Positions 1 to 6,173 are shown, numbered from the stretch's first letter. The stretch: DNA of 6,628 bases from Desulfobacteria bacterium (GCA_030145035.1 JAQYWL010000463.1:1-6628); one strand, 5' to 3'. Numbers and translations: made by a program. Notes: a model not told the origin generated them from the sequence alone.

Positions 1-882
1 AAGCGCTTGAAGCGTGTCCAGAGGCACATCGAGCAGATGCCCAGCCTTTCCACAACGGTTACCAGGGTTCTGGAAATCTGCGACAGCCCGACGACCTCTC
101 CCAATGACCTGAACCGGGTGATTTCCCTCGATCCGGTGCTTGTCGGGCAGGTATTAAGGCTCATCAATTCAGCGTACTATTCTATGCCCGAGCAAGTCAC
201 CTCCTTGACCCGGGCTATTATTATGCTGGGTCTTAACACAGTAAAGAATCTTGCACTTAGTACGGCGGTTTTGGAAAGACTGGTTGGGAAAACGCCTTTC
301 CAGGCTCTTTCCATGAATGATTTTTGGACCCATTCCATTTGTGTGGGGGTGACCGCTAAGGCCATAGCCACCATAAAGCGTGTTCCGCTCACAGAACGGG
401 AAGAGTATTTTGTGGCCGGGCTATTGCACGACCTGGGCAAAATACCCCTTAATGATCGCTTTCCGGAGGAGTATGTCCAGGTGTTGGAATCGGCTAAACC
501 CGGGCAGTGCCCTCTGCACCAAGCCGAGAATATGATTTTTGGAATCGATCACTGCGTTGTCGGAAAGATGATTGCCGAAAAATGGCGGCTGAGTGAGACT
601 ATGATTGATTCTCTTGGCTGTCACCACAATCCCGATGAGGCCGAGGAAGAGACCCGCCCACTGGTCGAAATTGTGGCACTGGCAAATGCTTATGCCAATA
701 CTTTTGCAATAGGATCATCAGGAGATCCTTTTCCCGAGAAGCCAATGGTAACCAGTCTTCTTGAACGGGTTGGAGTGAGCTGGTCTACGCTTTCCGATCT
801 TCGTGAAACTGTGTTAGAGGAGATAGAACAGGCCAAAATCTTCCTGCGAATTACCCAAAAAGGTCAGGCTCATGAACATTAG
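1..882 (+). CDS. HDOD domain signalling protein (probably 5'-partial)
   Basis: HDOD proteins are HD-superfamily regulators in bacterial signalling; most are non-catalytic scaffolds. The frame is open from base 1, and a TTG at 7 is the first possible start in the window. The HDOD fold already begins within about 10 residues of that TTG (EQMPSLSTTV, then DPVLVGQVLRLINSAYY), so the true start probably lies a few codons left of the window. Counting from the TTG, the core runs from about residue 8 to 210. It contains FWTHS (H109), GLLHDLGK (H141, D142), GIDH (H182) and CHH (H206, H207), so most HD-type metal ligands are kept. The position where HD-GYP enzymes have a final Asp reads ALANAYAN, with Asn. 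The stop overlaps the next gene by 11 nt, implying translational coupling with the MBL hydrolase. Domain identity is secure; biochemical role and signal are unknown. Confidence 0.9.
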   Translation, partial: KRLKRVQRHIEQMPSLSTTVTRVLEICDSPTTSPNDLNRVISLDPVLVGQVLRLINSAYYSMPEQVTSLTRAIIMLGLNTVKNLALSTAVLERLVGKTPFQALSMNDFWTHSICVGVTAKAIATIKRVPLTEREEYFVAGLLHDLGKIPLNDRFPEEYVQVLESAKPGQCPLHQAENMIFGIDHCVVGKMIAEKWRLSETMIDSLGCHHNPDEAEEETRPLVEIVALANAYANTFAIGSSGDPFPEKPMVTSLLERVGVSWSTLSDLRETVLEEIEQAKIFLRITQKGQAHEH

Positions 883-1789
883 ATTCTGGGGGGTAAGGGG
901 TTCCATACCCTGTCCGGGTCCCCATACCGTGAAATATGGCGGGAACACACTTTGCCTTGAGCTACGATTCAAGGACCCGGACAGGCTTATTATTATTGAT
1001 GCCGGCTCCGGCATTAGAGAGTTGGGCAACTACATGATGGCCCATGACCTTCCCAATGGTCCGATTGAGACGGAGATTTTTCTGACCCATACCCATTGGG
1101 ACCACATTATGGGACTTCCCTTTTTCACGCCGATTTACATTCCCGGGACGAAACTTAAGATCTACGGACCGGTCACCTATGAAGATGACACGCTTAAAGA
1201 TGTTGTGGGCGGACAACTCACATATCGTTACTTTCCGGTCCGCCAGACAGAGCTTGCCTCGGAAATTAAATACATTGATCTCAAGGAAGGCCGCTTTGAT
1301 CTTGGAGACGGTATTGTGCTCAAGACCAAGTATCTCAATCATCCCCTCCTTTGCCTTGGCTATCGCTTCGAGTATCGCGGCAAGATCCTTTGCACCGCCT
1401 ATGATACCGAACCATTTCAGAATGTCTTCTGCACGGATCCCGATGATCCATCCTATGATGAGACCATGGCCCGCGAGGGCGAGCAGGTAGCCCGGGAAGA
1501 AAACCAGCGGGTGGAAGAATTTTTTGCCGGAGTTGACTTGCTCATTCACGACGCGCAGTACACAGAGGAAGAATATGAATCCTCTAAGGCGGGTTGGGGA
1601 CACACTTCGTGTGAGCATGCCATCGCCGCGGCAAAGCGGTCCGGGGTCAAGCGCCTGGCCCTATTTCACCATGAGCCTGTGCGGACCGATGCCCAGATAG
1701 ACGAGTTGAGCAAGAAGTATTGCAATGCGGATTATGCCGGCGACACAGAAGTCTTTTTTGCCCGTGAAGGAATCTGGATCGAGCTCTAA
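872..1789 (+). CDS. MBL-fold metallohydrolase (PhnP/TaR3-like family)
   Basis: A 305-aa cytoplasmic metallo-beta-lactamase-fold hydrolase without a signal peptide. It opens with the family signature IRFWGVRGSIPCPG (residues 3-16) and YGGNT (22-26), then IIDAGSGIRELG (41-52). The metal-binding motif is THTHWDH (H73, H75, D77, H78). Further probable ligands are H157 (LNHP), D178 (AYDTE), H226-D227 (LIHDAQY), H244 (GHTS) and H266-H267 (LFHHEP), so the binuclear site looks complete. Relatives in this group include phosphodiesterases acting on cyclic or small phosphoesters, but the substrate cannot be read from sequence. The ATG lies inside the 3' end of the HDOD gene, with an AAGG Shine-Dalgarno about 8 nt upstream at 860-863, so the two proteins are probably made together. 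Fold and activity as a metallohydrolase are confident; a cyclic-nucleotide substrate is only speculation. Confidence 0.92.
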   Translation: MNIRFWGVRGSIPCPGPHTVKYGGNTLCLELRFKDPDRLIIIDAGSGIRELGNYMMAHDLPNGPIETEIFLTHTHWDHIMGLPFFTPIYIPGTKLKIYGPVTYEDDTLKDVVGGQLTYRYFPVRQTELASEIKYIDLKEGRFDLGDGIVLKTKYLNHPLLCLGYRFEYRGKILCTAYDTEPFQNVFCTDPDDPSYDETMAREGEQVAREENQRVEEFFAGVDLLIHDAQYTEEEYESSKAGWGHTSCEHAIAAAKRSGVKRLALFHHEPVRTDAQIDELSKKYCNADYAGDTEVFFAREGIWIEL

Positions 1790-1802
1790 AATCATCCTTA
1801 TA

Positions 1803-1855
1803 GGTCTTGCCCGCATGCTCTGGGTGGATCCCCAATGGCCCGTCAAGGGCAGACC
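1803..1855. terminator. Inverted repeat between convergent genes, possible terminator
   Basis: GGTCTTGCCC at 1803-1812 can pair with GGGCAGACC at 1847-1855 with one bulged T. A weaker inner TGGG/CCCA pairing is possible. It lies just after the MBL gene stop and overlaps the end of the minus-strand zinc-ribbon ORF, where a shared terminator would be expected. There is no T-run on either side, so classical intrinsic termination is doubtful. Confidence 0.25.
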
Positions 1856-2082
1856 CCAATTACCACATTGTCATTGATACAATCTGCGCATATTTTCATC
1901 CTTCCTTTCTTCTTCCTCCGGTATTCTTTAAGATCAAGTCCTTTTTCAATAGCCGATAGGCATCTGTAGCACAATATACAAAAATTCAAATCTGTTCCGG
2001 TTGTGGCACTAATCTCTTTTCCGCACACCTGACATCTTCTCAACGTATTAAAGGCCCTGCCGCACTTTGCACATTTTTTCAT
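1843..2082 (-). CDS. Small cysteine-rich zinc-ribbon-like protein (hypothetical)
   Basis: A predicted 79-aa protein starting MKKCAKCGRAF. The same frame is open further upstream, to an ATG at 2151, but those extra 23 residues are low-complexity Ser/Asn-rich and carry no family signal. I therefore prefer the ATG at 2080-2082, directly before the first CxxC; a purine-rich AAGAGA sits rather far upstream, at about 13 nt. There are ten cysteines: four CxxC knuckles (C4/C7, C17/C20, C35/C38, C65/C68) plus C41 and C78. This spacing suits two treble-clef or rubredoxin-like zinc sites. A basic stretch (EYRRKKKGR, 53-61) separates the third and fourth knuckles and could contact nucleic acid. I do not recognise a named family. 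The non-random cysteine pairing makes coding likely, but the gene stands alone against both neighbours and has no clear promoter. Confidence 0.5.
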   Translation of the reverse strand: MKKCAKCGRAFNTLRRCQVCGKEISATTGTDLNFCILCYRCLSAIEKGLDLKEYRRKKKGRMKICADCINDNVVIGVCP

Positions 2083-2170
2083 GCTGTGTCGCGATCTCTT
2101 TAGGGATGATTGATTTCCGTTCGAAGTTGAGCTACACTTTACCGCAAGCACATCGGGGGGAAAATTTCAA

Positions 2171-2201
2171 GTTATAAAATCGCTTCGCGATTTTATATAA
2201 C
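2171..2201. repeat. Near-perfect AT-rich palindrome (stem-loop)
   Basis: TATAAAATCGC (2173-2183) and GCGATTTTATA (2187-2197) are perfect reverse complements around a 3-nt TTC loop, an 11-bp stem. The outer GTTA (2171-2174) can also pair with TAAC (2198-2201) if a 2-nt bulge is allowed, giving 13 pairs. No T-run follows on either strand, which argues against a simple terminator. It lies about 90 nt upstream of the zinc-ribbon start, in decayed-looking DNA. It may be a dispersed palindromic repeat, an end of a small mobile element, or a regulatory hairpin. Confidence 0.6.
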
Positions 2202-2234
2202 GCCCTTTAGTTTTACAGTTTCTAAGTAATCCTT

Positions 2235-2324
2235 TTAGAGCCGGTTCATGATGGCAAGAAATTTGTCCTTTTCAATTCCCACAAATAGTATTTCTTTTCT
2301 CAATCTATAACCTTTTTTACTCAC
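2235..2324 (-). pseudogene. Possible short gene fragment (29 codons)
   Basis: A GTG at 2322-2324 opens a 29-aa frame, reading SKKGYRLRKEILFVG and then IEKDKFLAIMNRL before TAA. The mix of charged and hydrophobic residues resembles the C-terminal helix-strand-helix end of a real protein more than random AT-rich translation. The frame is closed upstream by a TGA, no convincing ribosome-binding site is seen, and I do not recognise the family. It may be the tail of a decayed gene or chance. Confidence 0.15.
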
Positions 2325-2584
2325 TATTTTGGATATAGTCTGTCAAGTAGTATGGACTAACTATCTGCAAATTAAGGATAAAATCTCTAACCCCTTACCT
2401 TGGCATGATATTTTCATATAACGATAAGTCCTATAGCCTTTGGGAGTGCTGGCCTGCTCGGTATTTCGGTTTGCTGGCGCCCAGAGGCTTTTTCCGTCTT
2501 GACCCCTTGACACTGTAACCGTTCACGGGATGGCATGCTTCTTGGAACGTCTTGGCGGAAACCCTTCGTTTTTCCGTCTACTAA

Positions 2585-2734
2585 AGTCCCTCTGTCGAAG
2601 AAATGGTCCTTGCCTATCAGACTGTGAGGGCTACCGGGTTAACAAAGGTCCGGCTCGGAAATGTGGAGGTCTTTGTCCGCACTGAAAAAGACCGGAAATA
2701 CCTCATGGCCCATGTAGACCGCAGCGCCTATTGA
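2585..2734 (+). pseudogene. Remnant resembling a radical SAM protein C-terminus
   Basis: The frame opens after a TAA at 2582-2584 and gives 49 residues: SPSVEEMVLAYQTVRATGL, then TKVRLGNVEVFVRTEKDR, ending HVDRSAY before TGA. The pattern of an amphipathic helix (PSVEEM..AY..VR..GL) followed by a strand (KVRLGNVEVF) resembles the last beta-alpha unit of a radical SAM TIM-barrel protein. Nothing upstream in any frame continues convincingly into such a protein, and the Cx3Cx2C cluster is absent. It is therefore best read as the tail of a gene whose 5' part was deleted. A small expressed ORF from the ATG at 2603 is possible, but there is no good ribosome-binding site. The family assignment is by resemblance only. 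Confidence 0.35.
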
Positions 2735-2787
2735 TTATTGAAAAGGTCAACTGAAATAGTGGGAAGAGAGAGGTGGGGTCTCATGAC

Positions 2788-2815
2788 TTGACATTGCCGG
2801 ATTTTTTACTATGAT
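2788..2815 (+). promoter_or_regulatory. Sigma-70 promoter of the cyclase/CNB operon
   Basis: TTGACA (2788-2793) and TATGAT (2810-2815) are separated by 16 nt. The -35 box matches the consensus fully and the -10 box in five of six positions. Transcription would begin near 2822, leaving a leader of about 55 nt. No other near-consensus pair was noticed just upstream of the operon, so this is the best candidate and suggests strong or constitutive expression. Confidence 0.7.
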
Positions 2816-2820
2816 GATAG

Positions 2821-2836
2821 AGAAGTAGGAACTTCT
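2821..2836 (+). promoter_or_regulatory. Dyad at the predicted transcript 5' end
   Basis: AGAAGT (2821-2826) and ACTTCT (2831-2836) are perfect reverse complements with an AGGA loop. The dyad begins at the predicted transcription start, about 5 nt after the -10 box. It could be an operator that blocks promoter escape when bound, or an RNA hairpin protecting the 5' end. The six-base arms are short enough for chance. Confidence 0.35.
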
Positions 2837-2862
2837 ACTAAGCAAGGCCTGTTTTACACCCC

Positions 2863-2868
2863 AGAGGG
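2863..2868 (+). promoter_or_regulatory. Ribosome-binding site fixing the TTG start of the cyclase gene
   Basis: AGAGGG lies 8 nt before the TTG at 2877. The same frame is closed upstream by TAG at 2826-2828, and no ATG or GTG occurs between that stop and 2877. TTG is therefore the only reasonable start. Confidence 0.7.
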
Positions 2869-2876
2869 ATAAGGTT

Positions 2877-4925
2877 TTGTTCAAAGGCAGAAAGATAACA
2901 AAGCTGCTTGAAAAATACGCTGAAGCAGACACAAAGAAAGCTGAGTCGCAAATAGTTTCAGAACTCGAGCAGTTCGGCAAGCCTGCCGTCCGGCATACAA
3001 TCGAAGCCTTCCAACAAAGAAAGCTTGTGCCAGGGAAAGCACAAGTCCTCCTCGGAAAGCTGTGTGACGACTCCTGTATGGAAGACATAGTACCCCTTAT
3101 ATGCGAATCTTACGATGAGGTGCGCAGGGTTGCCAAAGAAATGATTATTAAGCGGTGGAAGAAATCTTCTTTGCCGCTTTTGATCGAGCACCTTAAAAGT
3201 TCGGACTTCTATTCAAGGACCAGCGCCACAGAACTTTTGGCCACGTTTAAGAACCAGTCCTGCGAGCCCGTATTGGTTTCTATGTTTAACAGCGCTGATC
3301 CGGATATGAAAAAGAACATAATCAGGATATTGAGCGGAACGGGCGGCCAGGTGGCCAAAAAACTAATAATAAGCGCTCTTAACGACGAATCCTGGCAGGT
3401 ACGATTATCGGCAGTGAAAAGCCTCGGAAAAATGCGGGCCCCTGAAAGCGTGGACCCTCTGATCGAAAGACTCACGGAAGACGACCGTCAAATGAAGAGG
3501 CTGGCATTGGACGCTTTAGGCGCCATAGGCGATAAGCGAGCGGCCCGCCCAATGATAGAACTCCTGAAAGACGAGGACTTGTTGGTTCGCCAGAAAGCCA
3601 GCGATTATGTTATAGAAATAGCTGACTCTGACGTTGTTCCAGAAATTATTGATCTAATGAGGGACAAGGACGTTAACGTCAGGCGCTGTGCCGTTGAGGT
3701 GTTAGACAACCTGAAGGACCCGAGGACCAGCGACGCACTCATCAAAGCAATTAAAGATTCCGACTGGTGGGTACGCCAGATCGCTACCGACTCCCTGACG
3801 CAATTGAAAGGGGATAACATAATCAAGGGTTTCATTGCAATGACCCGCGACCCAGATGAAAATATTCGCAGGTGCGCCGTGGAATTTTTCAATAAAGTTA
3901 CCCATAAGTCCGCATTAGACCCGCTTGTCGAACTGTTGAAGGATCAGGACTGGTGGGTGAGGGAAAAAGCTGTGACGGCTCTTGGCAAGCTAAAGGACAA
4001 ACGAGCGATTGCTCGGCTGTCTGAAATGATAGATGACGAAGAAGTCAATTGGGGGGTTCCTGCCGCGCTTGCTGAAATAGGAGGGGACGAAGTCTTCGAA
4101 CTTCTTCAGAAATTTCTTTTCGACGACCAGAAACGGGTAAGAATAGAGACCATAAAGGCCTTTGGGAAATTAAAAGCGATGGATGCTGTCCCGGATTTGA
4201 AAGAATGCCTCAAAGACACCGACGAAGACGTCAGGACCGAAGCCGTCAGGACGCTTAAGGAGCTTACCGGAAAAGTTTTTAGAGCCGAAGAGGAACTAAC
4301 GCCCGAGCAAGTTTCACAGGTGGCCGTGTCAAGAGTGAGGGCTGCCGAAGGGGCGATCTTAACTGAGGCCATACTCGTTGTCGATCTGTGTAATTCAACC
4401 GAAATAGCCGCCAGATACGGAGACAATTTTGCCCTGAACCTTACCAGGATTCTGACTGAAACCGTGACGCCAATTGCACGGAGGGAGAAGTTTCAGTTCA
4501 TGAAGAGCACGGGCGACGGTTTCCTGATCACATTTCCCGGGGTGATCAATTCCGTACGGTTTGCACTGGATGTTTTCAAACAGATAAATAAACACAATGA
4601 AAAAGCCGACAAAACCGCCAGGATCGACTTGAGGTTCGCCATTAATTTAGGAGAGACCAGGATCGATGCGAAAGGAGACCGTCTGGGCGTGGCTACAAAT
4701 ATGACCTTCAGGGTAGAAGGGGTTAAGCCGGAAGGACTCATTCCCATTGAAAACGGAATGGCAAAAGAAGATATGCCCCTTGATAACCGGATCTTAGTAA
4801 CCGAAAATGTGGAGAAAGAGATTGGCAATATGGAGGGGATCAAAGCCAGGATAGTCGGGCTTTTTGAATTAAGAGGAATAACAGGGCTTCACAAGGTTTA
4901 CGAACTAACTTCTGTCAGTAAATAA
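2877..4925 (+). CDS. HEAT-repeat protein fused to class III adenylate cyclase
   Basis: A 682-aa soluble protein predicted to make cAMP from ATP. Residues about 60-465 are an array of roughly 31-aa HEAT (PBS-lyase-type) repeats with the recurring pattern D..VR..A...L..L.D.....L. A two-repeat unit of 62 aa appears duplicated: RRCAVE at 269 and 331, DWWVR at 296 and 358. Residues about 495-680 form the cyclase homology domain. Metal-binding aspartates are D503 (VVDLCNST) and D547 (STGDG). The adenine-selecting pair is K543 (MKSTGDG) and D601 (GDRLG). The transition-state residues are N608 and R612 (NMTFR). All six canonical residues are present, so an active adenylate cyclase is more likely than a guanylate cyclase. 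No transmembrane segment or signal peptide is seen, so the HEAT array is probably the sensory or docking module. The start is TTG, and the CNB gene follows after 5 nt. Confidence 0.95.
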   Translation: MFKGRKITKLLEKYAEADTKKAESQIVSELEQFGKPAVRHTIEAFQQRKLVPGKAQVLLGKLCDDSCMEDIVPLICESYDEVRRVAKEMIIKRWKKSSLPLLIEHLKSSDFYSRTSATELLATFKNQSCEPVLVSMFNSADPDMKKNIIRILSGTGGQVAKKLIISALNDESWQVRLSAVKSLGKMRAPESVDPLIERLTEDDRQMKRLALDALGAIGDKRAARPMIELLKDEDLLVRQKASDYVIEIADSDVVPEIIDLMRDKDVNVRRCAVEVLDNLKDPRTSDALIKAIKDSDWWVRQIATDSLTQLKGDNIIKGFIAMTRDPDENIRRCAVEFFNKVTHKSALDPLVELLKDQDWWVREKAVTALGKLKDKRAIARLSEMIDDEEVNWGVPAALAEIGGDEVFELLQKFLFDDQKRVRIETIKAFGKLKAMDAVPDLKECLKDTDEDVRTEAVRTLKELTGKVFRAEEELTPEQVSQVAVSRVRAAEGAILTEAILVVDLCNSTEIAARYGDNFALNLTRILTETVTPIARREKFQFMKSTGDGFLITFPGVINSVRFALDVFKQINKHNEKADKTARIDLRFAINLGETRIDAKGDRLGVATNMTFRVEGVKPEGLIPIENGMAKEDMPLDNRILVTENVEKEIGNMEGIKARIVGLFELRGITGLHKVYELTSVSK

Positions 4926-4930
4926 CAGCT

Positions 4931-5407
4931 ATGAAAAAAGATAATACAGCAAGCGTTTTTAGTAGAATAAAGCATATTCTGGGGGAGATTCCTTTCTTCG
5001 AGGACTTTACAAGTGATGAACTCGATTTCTTTTCAAGAAACGTAAGGCTCCGTTATTTTCCGGCACAAACCGTACTTTTTAGGGAAGGCGATATTGGTGA
5101 CTATTTGTTTTTCGTCGTTGAAGGTATGGTTGACGTCCGGCTGGAATCGACAGAGTCCGAGCAGAAAATAATAGCTTCCTTTGACCGGGGCTGCTGCGTC
5201 GGGGAGATGTCCATTGTGGACGACTATCCCAGGTCAGCTACCATTGTTGTGACGAAACCCTCAGAACTGTTGTTTCTTACCAGAAAGCGTTTTGAATCGA
5301 TCTGCCAGGAAAACCCTCCTGTTGGCATTAAGTTTCTCCACGGCCTTGCCAGAAACCTGAGTATAAGATTGAGGAAAAAAACCGGTAGGTTTGCCGATCT
5401 GGTTTAA
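4931..5407 (+). CDS. Stand-alone cyclic nucleotide-binding (CNB) domain protein
   Basis: A 158-aa protein that is almost entirely one CRP/PKA-type cNMP-binding domain. An N-terminal helical part (FSRIKHILGEIPFFEDFTSDE, about 10-30) precedes the beta-roll (LFREGDIGDYLFFVVEG, 49-65). The phosphate-binding cassette is GEMSIVDDYPRSA, residues 91-103, with E92, R101 and S102. Glu for the ribose 2'-OH and Arg for the cyclic phosphate are both present, and Ser after Arg is usual for cAMP binders. The C-helix ends at the stop, with no helix-turn-helix, kinase, channel or enzymatic domain. This is not a CRP-like transcription factor; it probably acts by binding another protein. It starts 5 nt after the cyclase stop with no clear Shine-Dalgarno, implying translational coupling and making it the likely receptor for the cyclase product. 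Confidence 0.93.
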   Translation: MKKDNTASVFSRIKHILGEIPFFEDFTSDELDFFSRNVRLRYFPAQTVLFREGDIGDYLFFVVEGMVDVRLESTESEQKIIASFDRGCCVGEMSIVDDYPRSATIVVTKPSELLFLTRKRFESICQENPPVGIKFLHGLARNLSIRLRKKTGRFADLV

Positions 5408-5415
5408 TAATTGAC

Positions 5416-5459
5416 AGTGCTGGGAGTTCTATCCGCCTGTGGCGGGGAATCATAGCACT
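5416..5459. terminator. GC-rich stem-loop between convergent genes, probable terminator
   Basis: AGTGCT (5416-5421) pairs with AGCACT (5454-5459). Inside it, CCGCC (5433-5437) and GGCGG (5441-5445) form a 5-bp stem around a TGT loop, and TTC/GAA can add further pairs. It begins 8 nt after the CNB stop and lies 16 nt from the end of the opposing CBS gene, the expected place for a bidirectional terminator. The following TTAATT is a poor U-tract, so strength is uncertain. Confidence 0.5.
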
Positions 5460-5474
5460 TAATTGGCTTGGCCG

Positions 5475-6083
5475 CTATCCTGCAAATGAAACGACCTCAT
5501 ATCCGTTATCCTGAAGGGCCTTGATAATTGGCTCCACAGGGCACTGTTTCAGGCGAAAGTAATGGATTTTCTTGTCGGTTCTATGGGCAGCTATCCCCAC
5601 ACTGATCACTTCGCCTGCTTGTTCGTGAATAATCCGGGAGACCTTTTCAAATCCGTCTGGTTCCTGACCCACATTCACATCGAGCCGGGTGCCATTAGTA
5701 AGAATCCCCATAATATTGATGAAAGCGTTCAGGATGTCCGTGACCGTAATGATGCCCACCACTTTATTGTCGTCGCCCACAACGGGTATCCCACCAATCT
5801 TCTTTTCGTAAATAATCCGGGCAGCAGTCTCAACATCAGCATCCCGGCGTATGGTTATGGGATTCTTTATCATCAGGTCTGCCACCAATAGTCCAGTGAC
5901 CATGGCAGGAAGAAGCCCCTGCTTCATGTCTGCCAGGGTGACCCACCCTAAAAGCTTCTTGGATCGGTCTACTACAGGAAGGTGCCGGATGGAGTTGGCT
6001 TGCATTAAGTGAATAGCTTCCTGGACTGAGGAGCGATCTGAAATGGTAATGGGCTCTTTGATCATTAAGGACCGGACGCGCAT
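5475..6083 (-). CDS. AcuB-like protein: two CBS domains with ACT-like C-terminus
   Basis: A 202-aa cytoplasmic protein. The first CBS domain spans about residues 3-57 (SLMIKEPITIS, then IRHLPVVD and LLGWVTLADM). The second spans about 67-122 (DLMIKNPITI, GGIPVVGDDNKVVGIITVTD). CBS pairs form Bateman modules that usually bind adenine nucleotides such as AMP, ATP or SAM. Residues about 130-200 (TRLDVNVGQEPDGFEKVSRI, then ISVGIAAHR and a YEVVSFAG end) have the beta-alpha-beta-beta-alpha-beta look of an ACT domain. This architecture matches the AcuB family, but the target pathway here cannot be told. The ATG is supported by AAGGAG 7 nt upstream. It lies downstream of, and on the same strand as, the AhbD gene with a 90-nt gap, so it may be partly cotranscribed with it as well as having its own promoter. 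Confidence 0.88.
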   Translation of the reverse strand: MRVRSLMIKEPITISDRSSVQEAIHLMQANSIRHLPVVDRSKKLLGWVTLADMKQGLLPAMVTGLLVADLMIKNPITIRRDADVETAARIIYEKKIGGIPVVGDDNKVVGIITVTDILNAFINIMGILTNGTRLDVNVGQEPDGFEKVSRIIHEQAGEVISVGIAAHRTDKKIHYFRLKQCPVEPIIKALQDNGYEVVSFAG

Positions 6084-6090
6084 GGCCTTT

Positions 6091-6096
6091 CTCCTT
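6091..6096 (-). promoter_or_regulatory. Strong ribosome-binding site of the CBS/ACT gene
   Basis: On the minus strand AAGGAG lies 7 nt before the ATG at 6081-6083, close to an ideal Shine-Dalgarno. It confirms this start. Confidence 0.75.
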
Positions 6097-6117
6097 CTTC
6101 CAAGGACTTGTTATTCA

Positions 6118-6146
6118 AAAATACTATAAAACCGTAGCGTCGTCAA
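6118..6146 (-). promoter_or_regulatory. Possible sigma-70 promoter for the CBS/ACT gene
   Basis: Read on the minus strand, TTGACG (6141-6146) and TATTTT (6118-6123) are separated by 17 nt, in the gap between the AhbD stop and the CBS gene. The -35 box matches five of six positions and the -10 box four of six. It would allow expression of the CBS gene independent of the haem gene, with a short leader of about 25-30 nt. Confidence 0.35.
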
Positions 6147-6173
6147 GGACCACAGATAGGAGCACAGGCAAGG

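Larger units (their letters stand above)
2083..2787. other. Gene-poor interval with palindrome and coding debris
   Basis: About 700 nt separate the zinc-ribbon ORF from the promoter of the cyclase operon. The part from about 2160 to 2430 is AT-rich; the rest is closer to the composition of the flanking genes. It holds the palindrome at 2171-2201, a tiny minus-strand reading frame at 2235-2324, and a plus-strand fragment at 2585-2734 that looks like a protein C-terminus. The 11-mer TTTTTCCGTCT occurs twice, at 2489-2499 and 2569-2579, 80 nt apart. I see no tRNA, rRNA, CRISPR repeat or intact transposase gene. The mix suggests an old insertion or deletion site, but no element ends are recognisable. 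Confidence 0.6.

Noticed and set aside
962..1618. A long open frame (218 codons) on the minus strand within the MBL gene.
   Set aside because: It is fully antisense to a gene with complete family motifs, has no recognisable domain, and arises from codon bias in the real gene.
2171..2201. An integron attC site, suggested by the outer GTTA and TAAC bases.
   Set aside because: The core sequences are in the wrong order for attC, the stem is too perfect and short, and there is no integrase or cassette array.
2405..2518. A 37-codon plus-strand ORF beginning MIFSYNDKSY.
   Set aside because: It has no ribosome-binding site and no recognisable motif, and its length is within chance expectation.
2877..5407. 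A Pycsar-type anti-phage system (cyclase plus cyclic-nucleotide-activated effector).
   Set aside because: The CNB protein has no TIR, transmembrane or nuclease effector domain. The cyclase has the ATP-selecting Lys/Asp pair, not a pyrimidine cyclase signature, and no other defence genes are nearby.
4931..5407. A CRP/FNR-type transcription factor.
   Set aside because: The protein ends just after the C-helix at residue 158, with no helix-turn-helix; no frameshifted continuation is seen after the stop.
5411..5416. A TTGACA sequence just after the CNB gene as a promoter -35 box.
   Set aside because: No -10-like hexamer follows at 15-19 nt, and the only downstream gene is on the opposite strand.
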